NCBI RefSeq assembly: GCF_012927205.1
Contig: NZ_JABBGC010000001.1
Span: 3,968,810-4,032,809, forward strand
Source: Chitinophaga fulva
Lineage (GTDB): Bacteria; Bacteroidota; Bacteroidia; Chitinophagales; Chitinophagaceae
Length of the DNA stretch: 64,000 nt
Direction of reading: 5' to 3'
The notes under the pieces are model-generated. The model was not told the origin of the DNA and did not search any database. It saw only the letters and a program-made list of their open reading frames with translations. A program made the translations under genes and the position numbers. Position 1 is the stretch's first letter, and each line of letters starts with the position of its first letter. Positions 42,102 to 51,252 of the stretch are shown here, piece after piece.

Positions 42102-42983
42102 ATGAAGCATTTGTACGAAAATTTCATATCCCCGGCAGATCAATCTTTCGTTATACGGACAGAAGTGCTGGAGATGAAGAAGTATAATACATTTAAATAT
42201 CACGCCAATTTTAAAATAATATTGCAGGAAAATTGCTGTGGAAAGAGATTTATCGGGGATCATATAAGTAATTTTGAAGGCCCCGAACTGGTATTGCTGG
42301 GTAGCTATCTGCCACACTGCTGGCAATATCATCAGGTGCAAGACCTCACACAGTTACCGAAGGCATATATCGTGCAGTTTTTCCCGGATTTCCTGGGCAG
42401 GGAACTGCTTGAAAAACCGGAAAGCAAAGAACTGAATGACTTGTTCGACAAGGCGGCAAGGGGCATTATATTTTCAGGAAGTACAGTTGTCCAGGCAAGG
42501 TTAATTCTTCAACAAATGCTGCATGAAACGGGGCTTGGCAGGGTAGTCTGTATGATACATTTGTTACATACGCTAACGCGTTCAAAGAACAGCCAGGTAT
42601 TGTCCTCCCCTTACTTCAACCCTGTGAAAACATCTAAGGACGTGCAAAAGATCAAACGTGTGTTTGATTACATCTATAAAAATTTCAAAAACGATATTAC
42701 ACTACAAGAAGTGGCGGCAATTATCCCTTTGTCAGCCTCCGGATTTTGCCGCTTTTTTAAGCAGCAGACTAATAAAACGTTTGTTGATGTTGTTAAGGAA
42801 ATCCGGATCAGTCACGCAACCAGGTTACTTATTGGAGGTACGCACAACGTATCGGAAGCATGCTATAGCAGTGGATATAATAATATTTCCAACTTCAATA
42901 AGCACTTTAAGGAGGTGAAAGGCCTTTCTCCATCAAACTTTATAAAGCAATACCGGGTGCAAGCAGTTGGTAATTCAGCTTGA
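42102..42983 (+). CDS. AraC-family transcriptional regulator
   Basis: A 293-residue regulator. N-terminal cupin-like sensor (about 20-190; LVLLGSYLPHCWQ is typical) and C-terminal double helix-turn-helix: IKRVFDYIYKNFKNDITLQEVAAIIPLSASGFCRFFKQQTNKTF, then SEACYSSGYNNISNFNKHFKEVKGLSPSNFIKQYR. It starts 29 nt after the dehydratase remnant and so belongs to the same decayed sugar locus, which it may have controlled. Confidence 0.9.
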   Translation: MKHLYENFISPADQSFVIRTEVLEMKKYNTFKYHANFKIILQENCCGKRFIGDHISNFEGPELVLLGSYLPHCWQYHQVQDLTQLPKAYIVQFFPDFLGRELLEKPESKELNDLFDKAARGIIFSGSTVVQARLILQQMLHETGLGRVVCMIHLLHTLTRSKNSQVLSSPYFNPVKTSKDVQKIKRVFDYIYKNFKNDITLQEVAAIIPLSASGFCRFFKQQTNKTFVDVVKEIRISHATRLLIGGTHNVSEACYSSGYNNISNFNKHFKEVKGLSPSNFIKQYRVQAVGNSA

Positions 42984-43007
42984 TATAATAAATTTAATTA
43001 TATATTA

Positions 43008-43070
43008 GAGTCCGGTTCTGGGCACTAAATGGACAAATCGAGATTAACCTCGGTTTGTCCATTTCTTTTT
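43008..43070 (+). repeat. Near-copy of the tRNA-Leu 3' end followed by a terminator-type hairpin
   Basis: GAGTCCGGTTCTGGGCACT (43008-43026) matches 28227-28245 of the tRNA-Leu gene and its flank at 17 of 19 positions, and AAAT follows in both. It is not part of a full tRNA. A 16-bp hairpin (43027-43042 with 43049-43064, one G-U) with TTCTTTTT follows. I read this as the far attachment site or tRNA remnant of an island integrated at tRNA-Leu. Confidence 0.6.
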
Positions 43071-43159
43071 GGGAGCAAACACCTTGTCCAGATGGTTTAT
43101 TAGCTCAACGGCCTTATCCAATAGCGTTTCAATGGTGTTGAATCGTCCACATTTGTTAT

Positions 43160-43549
43160 CTAGTTTATATTATGTGGGTTGTCAATTATACAACGCCATA
43201 TTCCATCTGCTCCTTTCCGGACCACATCTGTTGAAGTTCCTGAATATTTCGCAGGGTTTCCCGCCTCATCTGTATAGTCAACTGCCCAGTCAAGAATAAC
43301 CAGTGCAATATCTTCATTGATTAATGTGTGCCTTGTTCCTCCTGATATTTTTCCATTTAAAGCAAAATACGGCTCCAACGCACTTTTTAATGCTGCTCCC
43401 TGAGCAATTTTACCTGGACTTTCAGCGATAACAGCATTTTGCTCATAATAAGCGTTTATCAAATTGTCGATATTGCCCTGGTTGTAGTAATAGATGAACA
43501 CCTCTGTCGTTTTACCTGGCGTTGTTGCTTTTGGCGCTTCCTGTATCAT
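43160..43549 (-). CDS. SnoaL-like / NTF2-fold protein
   Basis: A 129-residue single-domain protein. VFIYYYNQGNIDNLINAYYEQNAVIAESPGKIAQGAALKSALEPYFAL is the usual helix-hairpin-strand start of SnoaL-like/ketosteroid isomerase-fold proteins, and the C-terminal strands (VILDWAVDYTDEAGN, STDVVRKGADGIWRCIIDNPH) complete the cone. These proteins have varied or unknown activities. It is divergent from an HxlR regulator, with a palindrome between them. Confidence 0.82.
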   Translation of the reverse strand: MIQEAPKATTPGKTTEVFIYYYNQGNIDNLINAYYEQNAVIAESPGKIAQGAALKSALEPYFALNGKISGGTRHTLINEDIALVILDWAVDYTDEAGNPAKYSGTSTDVVRKGADGIWRCIIDNPHNIN

Positions 43550-43651
43550 TTTATTTTTGTTATTTGTGAATAGATGGGTGTACTTGTTGAAAAATAAACC
43601 GGTGATTTCTCAATACATCAAAACTATTTACTTTTACTGCGCAAAATATTT

Positions 43652-43666
43652 TACTTTCCTAAAGTA
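43652..43666. promoter_or_regulatory. Candidate HxlR operator
   Basis: TACTTTCCTAAAGTA, a perfect 6-bp inverted repeat with centre CCT, 31 nt before the HxlR start in the divergent gap to the SnoaL-like gene. Confidence 0.5.
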
Positions 43667-43697
43667 TAGTGACTTTTTAAAACGAAAATTTAAATAA

Positions 43698-44048
43698 ATG
43701 AAAGAAGCGTCAATAGAAGAATGCACCCGTTCTATTCTGCCTATCAGGGATGTGTTGGATATTTTAAGTGGCAAATGGAAGCTGCAGATTATTATGCTGC
43801 TGATGTTTGGAAAAAGAAGATTTAAAGATTTACAAAATCATATTCCCGGCATTACCCCTAAAGTGCTTGTCAAGGAATTACGTGGACTTGAAATGAACCA
43901 ATTGGTAAATCGTACCGTTTACCAGGAGTCGTTTGTCTATATTGAATATTCTATGACTCCTTATGGAATGTCACTAAAAAAAATAATCCTTGAAATGGAA
44001 GATTGGGGTAAAAAACACAGGAAAAGAATAATGGTGAAGGCATCTTAG
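43698..44048 (+). CDS. HxlR-family transcriptional regulator
   Basis: A 116-residue winged-helix protein. IRDVLDILSGKWKLQIIMLLMFGKRRFKDLQNHIPGITPKVLVKELRGLEMNQLVNRTVY is the complete HxlR domain with the GKW motif. It is divergent from the SnoaL-like gene and probably controls it. The conserved redox Cys of HypR-type members is matched by a Cys near residue 9 (IEECTRS), so redox sensing is possible. Confidence 0.9.
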   Translation: MKEASIEECTRSILPIRDVLDILSGKWKLQIIMLLMFGKRRFKDLQNHIPGITPKVLVKELRGLEMNQLVNRTVYQESFVYIEYSMTPYGMSLKKIILEMEDWGKKHRKRIMVKAS

Positions 44049-44068
44049 GAAAATAGGAAACGATGAGC

Positions 44069-45187
44069 CTATATGTGGGCCGGACGCAGAGATATACGCC
44101 TGCGTCTGCCGGCAAACTCTATATAAATAGGAATCGCGGATAATACAAGCCCGATAATCGATAGGACCGTTGCTATCAAATTGGTGTTCCTGTCTAAAAA
44201 AGAAGGATGGTCACGATTGTAATATTGTAATACGGCTTTATGCACCGGTATATACGTTTCCCCGTCATTCCTTATTTTTTGGAGTTGGCAGAACGGGTAC
44301 TCATTGACAAGCTCAGATTCCTTCTCAAATAAAGCTCTCGTAAACTTATATACTGTTCTGTCACTGAGGTTACTGCTGACCACCAGCATCGCCCTTGTAG
44401 CAAAAGTTTCGTAATTACTGTCCGGCCTGTGAAGTCCATAAAATCCCATTGGTAATATAAACTTGTTCAGCTTGTGACGCCGCAGAACATAAGCATCCGT
44501 GTTCTCAAATGCAACAAGATGTAAAGTGGGGTCTTTTAATACGGAGGAAATCACTTCATTGCCCAGTCCCACAATCATAAAGCCGAGATCTGCTTTTCCA
44601 CTTTTCAGCATAGCATATGTGCCATTGTAGTCCTTGTCAATATACCTGATTCGCGAAGCGTCAATGCCATAAAAACTGATCAGGTTAAGCAAATCCTTAC
44701 TGGTCTGGCTGGGTGGGTCCAGCCGGGCAATCGTAAGCGTATCCCGGCAATTGGCAATATCCGAAATAGAGGCCAGGTCCTTCCTGTTGGTAATCAGGAA
44801 ATAAAGCTCTGAATACACGTAGGCGACTGCTGATATATTTTTCGAATTCCATTTGGCATTCGATTGGACCAGGCCGATATCCGCCTTTCCTTTGTCAAGT
44901 TGATCAATGGTAGTACCAGACGCTCCCTGGGAATTACAAACATTAAGCTTCACCTTGTAACGCGAGGAGTCTTCATTTAGCACATGGGCAAACGCAGCCA
45001 GGAAATGTTCGTATTCGCCGCCTTTCTTTACACTAGCGGTAAGCGTCACGTCTAAGTCTTTTGCCAGACGCCTGGAGAAACGGAAGGTAAGTATAGCGCA
45101 GCCCACGAACGAAACGACAGCAAATGGGATGATGATTTTCAGATTTTTTTTAAAGAAGGAGCGCAGCTTCGCCTTGATGATGCCCAT
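44069..45187 (-). CDS. TAXI-family TRAP transporter solute-binding-like membrane protein
   Basis: About 372 residues from ATG 45187 (MGIIKAKLRSFFKK); the frame also opens at a TTG at 45238. An N-terminal membrane anchor (IIIPFAVVSFVGCAILTF) is followed by the TAXI binding fold: VTLTASVKKGGEYEHFLAAFAHVLNED, QGASGTTIDQLDKGKADIGLVQSNA, and later GTYAMLKSGKADLGFMIVGL. A second membrane segment lies at the C-terminus (TVLSIIGLVLSAIPIYIEF) before a basic tail. Two anchors are unusual for a periplasmic binding protein, and no TRAP permease gene is near, so it may be a sensor or an orphan binding protein. Confidence 0.78.
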   Translation of the reverse strand: MGIIKAKLRSFFKKNLKIIIPFAVVSFVGCAILTFRFSRRLAKDLDVTLTASVKKGGEYEHFLAAFAHVLNEDSSRYKVKLNVCNSQGASGTTIDQLDKGKADIGLVQSNAKWNSKNISAVAYVYSELYFLITNRKDLASISDIANCRDTLTIARLDPPSQTSKDLLNLISFYGIDASRIRYIDKDYNGTYAMLKSGKADLGFMIVGLGNEVISSVLKDPTLHLVAFENTDAYVLRRHKLNKFILPMGFYGLHRPDSNYETFATRAMLVVSSNLSDRTVYKFTRALFEKESELVNEYPFCQLQKIRNDGETYIPVHKAVLQYYNRDHPSFLDRNTNLIATVLSIIGLVLSAIPIYIEFAGRRRRISLRPAHI

Positions 45188-45329
45188 AACTTCAAAAGAT
45201 GTTGGTTGATAAATTTGGGGTAATAAATATGTAAACAAGCCATCCCCTCCGTTGGGGGGAAGCGGCGTAAATATAGTAAATTATCAGATCAATAAATCTT
45301 GTACGGCGACAGGTTACTGCAAAAGGACA

Positions 45330-46118
45330 TCAGGCCTGACCTCCCTCTTTTTTCTCATTTCCCCCTAAAAATGGTTTAAGCAAGTCGATGGGGATAGGGA
45401 AAATAGTAGTCGAATTTTTTTCCGTGGCAATTTCCCGCAGCGTCTGGAGGTAACGCAATGTAATAGCGCTTGGTTGATCGCTTAAAATATGCGCAGCATC
45501 CGCTAACCGTTGTGATGCCTGGAATTCCCCTTCCGCCGCAATGACCTTTGAGCGGCGTTCCCGTTCAGCCTCTGCCTGTTTAGCCATGGCCCGCTGCATT
45601 TCCTGGGGCAGGTCGATTTGTTTTACCTCTACGTTAGACACCTTAATGCCCCATGGTTCCGTATTGGCGTCAATAATTTGCTGCAGCCGCTGATTGATCT
45701 TCTCCCGTTGTGAAAGCAGATCGTCCAGTTCCGATTGCCCCAATACACTTCGCAAGGTTGTTTGCGAGAGCTGGGAAGTGGCTACCAGGAAATTCTCCAC
45801 TTCTATAATCGCCTTGTCCGGCTGAATAACGCGGAAATAAATCACCGCGTTTACCTTAATGGAAACATTGTCCCGTGTAATGACATCCTGTGGCGGTACG
45901 TCCATTACTACGGTACGCAGGCTTACCTTCACCATCTTGTCAATAAGCGGAATGAGGAGAATGAGCCCGGGGCCACGGGCGCCATTGCCTAACAGCCGGC
46001 CAAGCCGGAATATCACGCCCCGCTCATATTCCCGCAAAATGCGGACGGCATTGGCGAGAATAATAATGGTAAAGAAGGTTACCACAATAAATACGACAGG
46101 AATACTTTGCATAGTCAT
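45330..46118 (-). CDS. Slipin / stomatin-like SPFH membrane protein
   Basis: A 262-residue protein with an N-terminal membrane segment (VVFIVVTFFTIIILANAV) and the band-7/SPFH domain starting REYERGVIFRLGRLLG, with VKVSLRTVVMDVPPQDVITRDNVSIKVNAVIYFRV and a C-terminal coiled-coil (QAEAERERRSKVIAAEGEFQAS). It is translated right after NfeD, 5 nt apart. NfeD-slipin pairs are a widespread operon: the slipin forms oligomeric membrane scaffolds and is a substrate or partner of the NfeD protease. Confidence 0.93.
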   Translation of the reverse strand: MTMQSIPVVFIVVTFFTIIILANAVRILREYERGVIFRLGRLLGNGARGPGLILLIPLIDKMVKVSLRTVVMDVPPQDVITRDNVSIKVNAVIYFRVIQPDKAIIEVENFLVATSQLSQTTLRSVLGQSELDDLLSQREKINQRLQQIIDANTEPWGIKVSNVEVKQIDLPQEMQRAMAKQAEAERERRSKVIAAEGEFQASQRLADAAHILSDQPSAITLRYLQTLREIATEKNSTTIFPIPIDLLKPFLGGNEKKEGGQA

Positions 46119-46123
46119 TGCGT

Positions 46124-47410
46124 TTAAGATGCGTTCTCATTAAGTTCTACTTGTAGCTGAAGGCCTTTTATCCCTACCACCCGTACTTTCTTGCCCTTGT
46201 CTATTTTCCCGCTGATGGACTTTGTGTTCCATATTTCGCCATGTACCCGGGCCGTTCCATAAGGGTCCAGCTCTTCCAGCGATACCCCGTTTTCTCCTAT
46301 TAAGCCGTCGATGCCACTGACAGGTTTCAGTCGCTGCGCCTTCAGGCCCATGCCTAACACAAATAGGAAAAACAGCGCAGAAACAATCGTGGAAATGATA
46401 ATAATATTTTCGGAAATCCTGATCCCCGGGGCAGCCGGGTTCACGCGGACCAGCATCATGGAACCGAGAAAGAGAGATAAAACACCTCCCAGCGTCAGTA
46501 ACCCGTGACTGGTGATTTTTATCTCCAGTAAAAAGAGGACAATCCCGAAAATGATCAATGCCAGTCCGGCAAAATTGATGGGTAAGGTATGAAGTGAATA
46601 GAATGCAAGAATAAGGCTGATAATACCGACAATACCCGGAAGAATAGCACCGGGGTTGTACAGTTCAAACAGTATTCCGTATAATCCAAGCAGGAGCAGT
46701 ATATACGCGATATTGGGATCGCAAAGCACATCCAGTATTTTTTCGTCTACTCCCATTTCCAGTGGTTGTATATGCGCATTTTTTGTGTGGAGTGTCACTG
46801 CTCCGGAAGCTATTTCCACGCTTTTTCCGTCTATATGGTTGAGTAGTGCTGCTGTATTAACGGCCGTGAGGTCTATTACCTTCATATCCAATGCCTGGTT
46901 GGCCGTGATGGAAACACTGTTGCGTACTGCTTTTTCCGCCCATTCCACATTTCGTTTCCGCCTTTCCGCAATGGTGCGGATAAAAGCGACAGCGTCATTG
47001 GTCACTTTTTTATTCATGATAGAATCGCTCTCTGCCTGTAAACCAACAGGGTGCGCTGCGCCAATATTTGTACCCGGCGCCATAGCCGCAACGTGGGCGG
47101 CAAGGGTAATAAATACCCCCGCGGAACCGGCCTGAGCGCCTGCCGGGGCAACATACACCACGGTAGGTACCGGAGATTCCAACATATCGCTGACGATCAC
47201 ACGGGTGGATTTTAGCAGGCCGCCGGGCGTGTTGAGCTCAATAAGGAGGCACTCCGCTTTGCTGCGTTGGGCGGTTTCTATTCCACGATGAATAAACTGT
47301 GCGGTAACCGGGTTGATGCTACCGTCGATTTTTATTAAAACAACGGTTTGTGCTGCAAGCAGCAGTGGAGATAATAAAGACAGGGCCAAAGAAAAGATAC
47401 GATGATTCAT
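46124..47410 (-). CDS. nfeD: NfeD: membrane-bound serine protease (ClpP class)
   Basis: A 428-residue membrane protein. A signal peptide (LALSLLSPLLLAAQ) leads to a ClpP-like protease domain with LLIELNTPGGLL and the catalytic Ser in AGAQAGSAGVFI (about residue 97) with a Lys later as the partner. Four to five membrane segments follow (about 225-370), then the OB-fold NfeD C-terminal domain (GLIGENGVSLEELDPYGTARVHGEIW, GKKVRVVGIKGLQLQVE). This is the long form of NfeD. It is operonic with the slipin gene downstream. Confidence 0.93.
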   Translation of the reverse strand: MNHRIFSLALSLLSPLLLAAQTVVLIKIDGSINPVTAQFIHRGIETAQRSKAECLLIELNTPGGLLKSTRVIVSDMLESPVPTVVYVAPAGAQAGSAGVFITLAAHVAAMAPGTNIGAAHPVGLQAESDSIMNKKVTNDAVAFIRTIAERRKRNVEWAEKAVRNSVSITANQALDMKVIDLTAVNTAALLNHIDGKSVEIASGAVTLHTKNAHIQPLEMGVDEKILDVLCDPNIAYILLLLGLYGILFELYNPGAILPGIVGIISLILAFYSLHTLPINFAGLALIIFGIVLFLLEIKITSHGLLTLGGVLSLFLGSMMLVRVNPAAPGIRISENIIIISTIVSALFFLFVLGMGLKAQRLKPVSGIDGLIGENGVSLEELDPYGTARVHGEIWNTKSISGKIDKGKKVRVVGIKGLQLQVELNENAS

Positions 47411-47596
47411 AGGAATATTGCTAAATCAAATGAAACACAGTCTGCCGGCCGTAGTGCTCTTATGCAATTTACTAAAATTCAGGCGGAGTTGGTGACGGGG
47501 AGGATAAAGTCAATCTGTGTGACGTGTTGAGCAGTATGCTTCATCGGGATTATCATTACTTGTCCAGCCTGTTAAAAAATGCGATGAGGTTCTTAA

Positions 47597-48190
47597 TCAT
47601 TGGTTTTTAAATAACAAATTGATAATAATTTTTGCGCGTTCGTTTACCAGCTCCTTAAAATCTTTCCCGGACACCTGGAATAGCTTTTGGTAAAGAGGGG
47701 CCATGATTAATGGGTAAGACAAAAGAGAAAACAAGTTCATGAGAAAATGCGCTGGATGCATCTTTTCAATCGTTCCTTTCTTCATTTCGTCCGCAGCTTC
47801 TTCCAAATAGGACTTTACAGGGCCTGATTGGATGTTGGTGATCAGTTTTTTACCTAAAGTATTGATCTCCGTCACCAAAAATGTCTCCTGGTAGGGGAAG
47901 GCAATCATATGCCTGAGAAAAACTGCAATAATATTTTCTGTCTTGGCTTTAAAAGGTTGGTCAGCAGTCATGCATTCGTTGAGGCGTTGGCTCAAATCCT
48001 GCATCGCCTCTTGAAATATGGCAGCAATCAACTGATCTCTCGAACGGAAATAGTAATGTAATGCAGTTCTGTTAACGCCAGCGGCGTCTGCTATTTCCTG
48101 CGTAGTAGCATGGAGTTTCCCCTCTGCAAAAAGCAGCCGTTTTGCGGTATCTTTTATATGCTGCTCAGTCCCTGTATTTTTTAGTGGCAT
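47597..48190 (-). CDS. TetR-family transcriptional regulator
   Basis: A 197-residue regulator. Helix-turn-helix: TTQEIADAAGVNRTALHYYFRSRDQLIAAIF; the rest is the helical effector domain. It starts 6 nt after the stop of the ABC-F gene, in the same direction, so the two form an operon and the regulator probably controls it. Ligand unknown. Confidence 0.9.
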   Translation of the reverse strand: MPLKNTGTEQHIKDTAKRLLFAEGKLHATTQEIADAAGVNRTALHYYFRSRDQLIAAIFQEAMQDLSQRLNECMTADQPFKAKTENIIAVFLRHMIAFPYQETFLVTEINTLGKKLITNIQSGPVKSYLEEAADEMKKGTIEKMHPAHFLMNLFSLLSYPLIMAPLYQKLFQVSGKDFKELVNERAKIIINLLFKNQ

Positions 48191-48196
48191 ATTTTT

Positions 48197-49780
48197 TTAA
48201 GTTAAACTTATGCTATAGTCAATTCCAATTTCGCTGATAAAATAGTCATCATGCGAAATCACTAACAGTGTACCCTCGAAATTTTTTACCGCCAAAGTCA
48301 GCACTTCCAGGCTTTGAATATCAAGATTGTTTGTCGGTTCATCAAGGATCAGTAAATCCGGCGCCTGATTACTTACCAATAAACAACTCAACGATAATTT
48401 CATTCTCTCTCCACCACTTAATCCTGCACATTTTTTATCAAAAGCAGCCGGATTAAACTGGGAATAAACCAACAATTCTTTTAATTCATGCTCTTCTAAC
48501 CCTCGTTTATTATACGCTTGTATTTGTTCATAAACACTAAGTTTCGGATCTATCATCGAGTAGTCCTGGTCAAGGTAAAAATAGGAGAAGGCTGAACTGT
48601 TATAGCTGCCTTCAAAAGGTTCCAGTTCCCGTGTAATAATTTTCAGCAATGTGGTTTTCCCGCTTCCATTCTCGCCTTCGATCTGTACCCGTTCGCCGGA
48701 TTTAATCTGAAAGCTAAGATTATTCCACAATAATCTGTCACCATACCTGAAGTTAACAGCTGCCATATCGATAAGCAACGCTCCCGGGTTTAGTTCCGGC
48801 GCCTTGATATCGATTTTAAGGGTTTCATATTCCTGGATTTGTGCTTTGGTCTCTTCAATGCTATGCAGCAGCGTGGCTATCTTTTCTTCATGTGCATGTA
48901 ACATCCTCGCGGTACTGCGTTCCGCTTTATTTTTTAAGCCACCAGCGATAATACGTGGTATAGAAGCGCTCATGCCTGCGGACCTGGACTCCTGCTGTGC
49001 CCTGTGACTAGCCATATCGGTGGCTTTTTTCTCGGATTCTTTCAGTGCTTTGGATTGCTCGTTCAACCGGGCGCGCAATGCGCTTACTTTTTCCATTTTT
49101 TTCTGCTGGTAAAACTCAAAGTTTCCACCAAATACTTCAATTCCCTTTTCATTAAGTTCCAGCGTTTTGTTCATGAGATTCAATAACGTTCTGTCATGAC
49201 TCACGATAAGCATGGTTGATTTGCTTTGAAGGATCATCGTGTACAGTTTCATCCTGGTTTTGATGTCCAGATGATTGGAGGGCTCGTCCAGCAAAATAAG
49301 GTTCGGGCTATTCATGTCCATTGCGGCAAGAAAAACTTTGGTCTTCTGACCACCGCTGAGGCTTCCCAGTAGCCGGTTTTCATGTATATGACCCAGTTCC
49401 CATTTTTCAAGGACCCTTTTAACTTTGTTTTCGATATCCCAATCATCATCCAACTGGGAAAAGTGCTGTGCATCCGTGTCCCCACCTAAAATAGCGTGAA
49501 GCGCATGCAGTTTCTTATCCGCTCCTAATGCCTGGGCGACGGACCATGTGTCAAACTCCCCCAAATGCTGTGGTACGTACCAGGGTATCTCCGGATAGGT
49601 AATTTCCCCCGATGTTAATTCAAGTTTTTGGGAAACGATGCGAAGCAGTGTTGACTTACCCGCACCATTTATGCCCACCAATGCGGCTTTTTCTCCATCA
49701 TTTAAAATGAAGTTCAGGTCATGGAACAGCTCCGCATTATCTGGATGAACATAATTCAATGATCTTACAATTAAGCCCAC
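48197..49780 (-). CDS. ABC-F family ATPase
   Basis: A 527-residue soluble protein with two ABC domains and no membrane segments. First domain: Walker A GINGAGKST, signature LSGGQKTK, Walker B LILLDEPSNHLD. Second: Walker A GENGSGKTT, signature LSGGERMK, Walker B LLILDEPTNNLD. The linker (about 230-320) is long and charged (KMEKVSALRARLNEQSKALKESEKK). ABC-F proteins bind the ribosomal E site; some act as antibiotic-resistance ribosome protectors, others as translation factors. The adjacent TetR regulator argues for an inducible, resistance-type role, but no antibiotic can be named. Confidence 0.9.
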   Translation of the reverse strand: MGLIVRSLNYVHPDNAELFHDLNFILNDGEKAALVGINGAGKSTLLRIVSQKLELTSGEITYPEIPWYVPQHLGEFDTWSVAQALGADKKLHALHAILGGDTDAQHFSQLDDDWDIENKVKRVLEKWELGHIHENRLLGSLSGGQKTKVFLAAMDMNSPNLILLDEPSNHLDIKTRMKLYTMILQSKSTMLIVSHDRTLLNLMNKTLELNEKGIEVFGGNFEFYQQKKMEKVSALRARLNEQSKALKESEKKATDMASHRAQQESRSAGMSASIPRIIAGGLKNKAERSTARMLHAHEEKIATLLHSIEETKAQIQEYETLKIDIKAPELNPGALLIDMAAVNFRYGDRLLWNNLSFQIKSGERVQIEGENGSGKTTLLKIITRELEPFEGSYNSSAFSYFYLDQDYSMIDPKLSVYEQIQAYNKRGLEEHELKELLVYSQFNPAAFDKKCAGLSGGERMKLSLSCLLVSNQAPDLLILDEPTNNLDIQSLEVLTLAVKNFEGTLLVISHDDYFISEIGIDYSISLT

Positions 49781-50167
49781 GGGATTTTTGATTTAAACAT
49801 TAACACTCCATTCCGAGTAGGCAAAGATGATAATTTATATTCATTTTTGTTAGACAAAATTGTTAAAATAAAAAATGGACAATGAGAAACTATTTTTGAC
49901 TCACAGTTATATTTTTATATTTATAACGTATACAATGTGTTATGTATATTAATATATCATGGTTCATAATATATTGCCCATTTACAGATAAACCCGCAAT
50001 CCCGACGTTTACCAGATAATAATTGTCTTTCACTAAAATTGCGGCGCTCTGTTATCCTTTTTTGTTATCGTTGTAGTCCCGGACCTGATATATTAGATGC
50101 TAACCTCCTTTAACCCTGGCCACACCTTCCACATCTATGTTTTTTCATATTTTTAACTTCCAACATT
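49781..50167. other. AT-rich intergenic region
   Basis: About 390 nt between the divergent ABC-F and lipoprotein genes. No gene, no clear hairpin. It must contain two outward promoters, but I see no convincing match to the -33/-7 consensus. Confidence 0.4.
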
Positions 50168-50962
50168 ATGAAAAGAAAATCTTTTATCCCCACTGTACTG
50201 TGTATGTTGTGCTGCACCTTCCTTTTTAATGCGTGCAAAAAATACCCCCCTGTTGTACCGGATAACAACGTCCCTAATGGCCGGCTTCTCAAAACATGGC
50301 AACTTACTTCCTCTGAGGCCCCGGTCAATACCTATTTCTTTTACTATAACAAAAAAAATACGGTGGACTCTATTACTATTACACAAGGCAACGAGTATGT
50401 TTTTACCTATCATGTACAACGTAAAAGCAATGGTCAGATTGATAAGGTGACCGCCACCGAGGATACTAATAAGTTCAGTGATTTTGTCTATATTATTGCT
50501 AACAATTACAAGTATAACAAAGACGGATTGGTTACCCACTATGATTATAATGGATATGACCATTTTGGAAATCACCATTTACTGCTTATTGACATCAGTC
50601 ATGAACTGCATAAAATGACAGTTAGATATAATACCATTGTACATGAATTTACCTTTAATGACAAACTGGATGTTGTTCACATGAAAGACAATACCCACCA
50701 TCCATTCGATGGTACTTTCAATTATGATAATGGCATTAATCCACTGTTTTATGTAAAAGAGTTCTATGCGATCGTTGTGGACCTGTCTCCCTATTATTAT
50801 GAATATATGCTACCGAAGCATAATGCTTCCAGGAAACAATATGGTGATGGTTATGCTGTTGACTATATCCATATGTACGACAATAAGGGCCGGCTTATCA
50901 GAAGTGATTTTACTGATATAAGGCATTCCGGGACCCAGTCATTTAAATATTCCTACTATTAA
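50168..50962 (+). CDS. Lipoprotein of unknown function
   Basis: A 264-residue lipoprotein (lipobox TFLFNAC, Cys near 22). The rest is a repeated beta-hairpin pattern with Tyr/Asn/Asp-rich strands such as YKYNKDGLVTHYDY, EFTFNDKLDVVHMK and HMYDNKGRLIRSDF, recalling the YD-like or DUF4595-like lipoproteins of Bacteroidota. No catalytic residues stand out. It is monocistronic, ended by a terminator. Confidence 0.7.
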   Translation: MKRKSFIPTVLCMLCCTFLFNACKKYPPVVPDNNVPNGRLLKTWQLTSSEAPVNTYFFYYNKKNTVDSITITQGNEYVFTYHVQRKSNGQIDKVTATEDTNKFSDFVYIIANNYKYNKDGLVTHYDYNGYDHFGNHHLLLIDISHELHKMTVRYNTIVHEFTFNDKLDVVHMKDNTHHPFDGTFNYDNGINPLFYVKEFYAIVVDLSPYYYEYMLPKHNASRKQYGDGYAVDYIHMYDNKGRLIRSDFTDIRHSGTQSFKYSYY

Positions 50963-51013
50963 GATTTTAAAGATTGATTGGTTCCTGGATTAGCATAACA
51001 ATCGGTCCGGGCA

Positions 51014-51043
51014 GGTCGGATGAAAATCCGGCCTTTCTTTTTT
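51014..51043 (+). terminator. Terminator after the lipoprotein gene
   Basis: An 8-bp stem GGTCGGAT/ATCCGGCC with GAAA tetraloop (51014-51021, 51026-51033), then TTTCTTTTTT. Confidence 0.85.
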
Positions 51044-51252
51044 CAATGGTTCGATCATCCTTTTTATTAAACATCCGTTTTACGGGAATATCCAGCCAAT
51101 GATTTTGTTTGATATCTAAATCCAACTCGCAGTATGTTGTTTAATTTTTTTTTGAGGATTGCTTAATAATTCCTAGTTTCATATCTTAGCCCTAAAGTAT
51201 CAACCAGTAACCCTTTGCAGCAGTTTTTGAAGATATAACCTCAGATGATTCT

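Noticed and set aside
43044..43163. A 39-codon minus-strand fragment ending in the hairpin after the tRNA copy (contains LDKAVELINHLDKVFAPKK)
   Set aside because: It looks protein-like and could be the tail of a lost gene, but it has no start codon and I recognise no family, so I do not annotate it.
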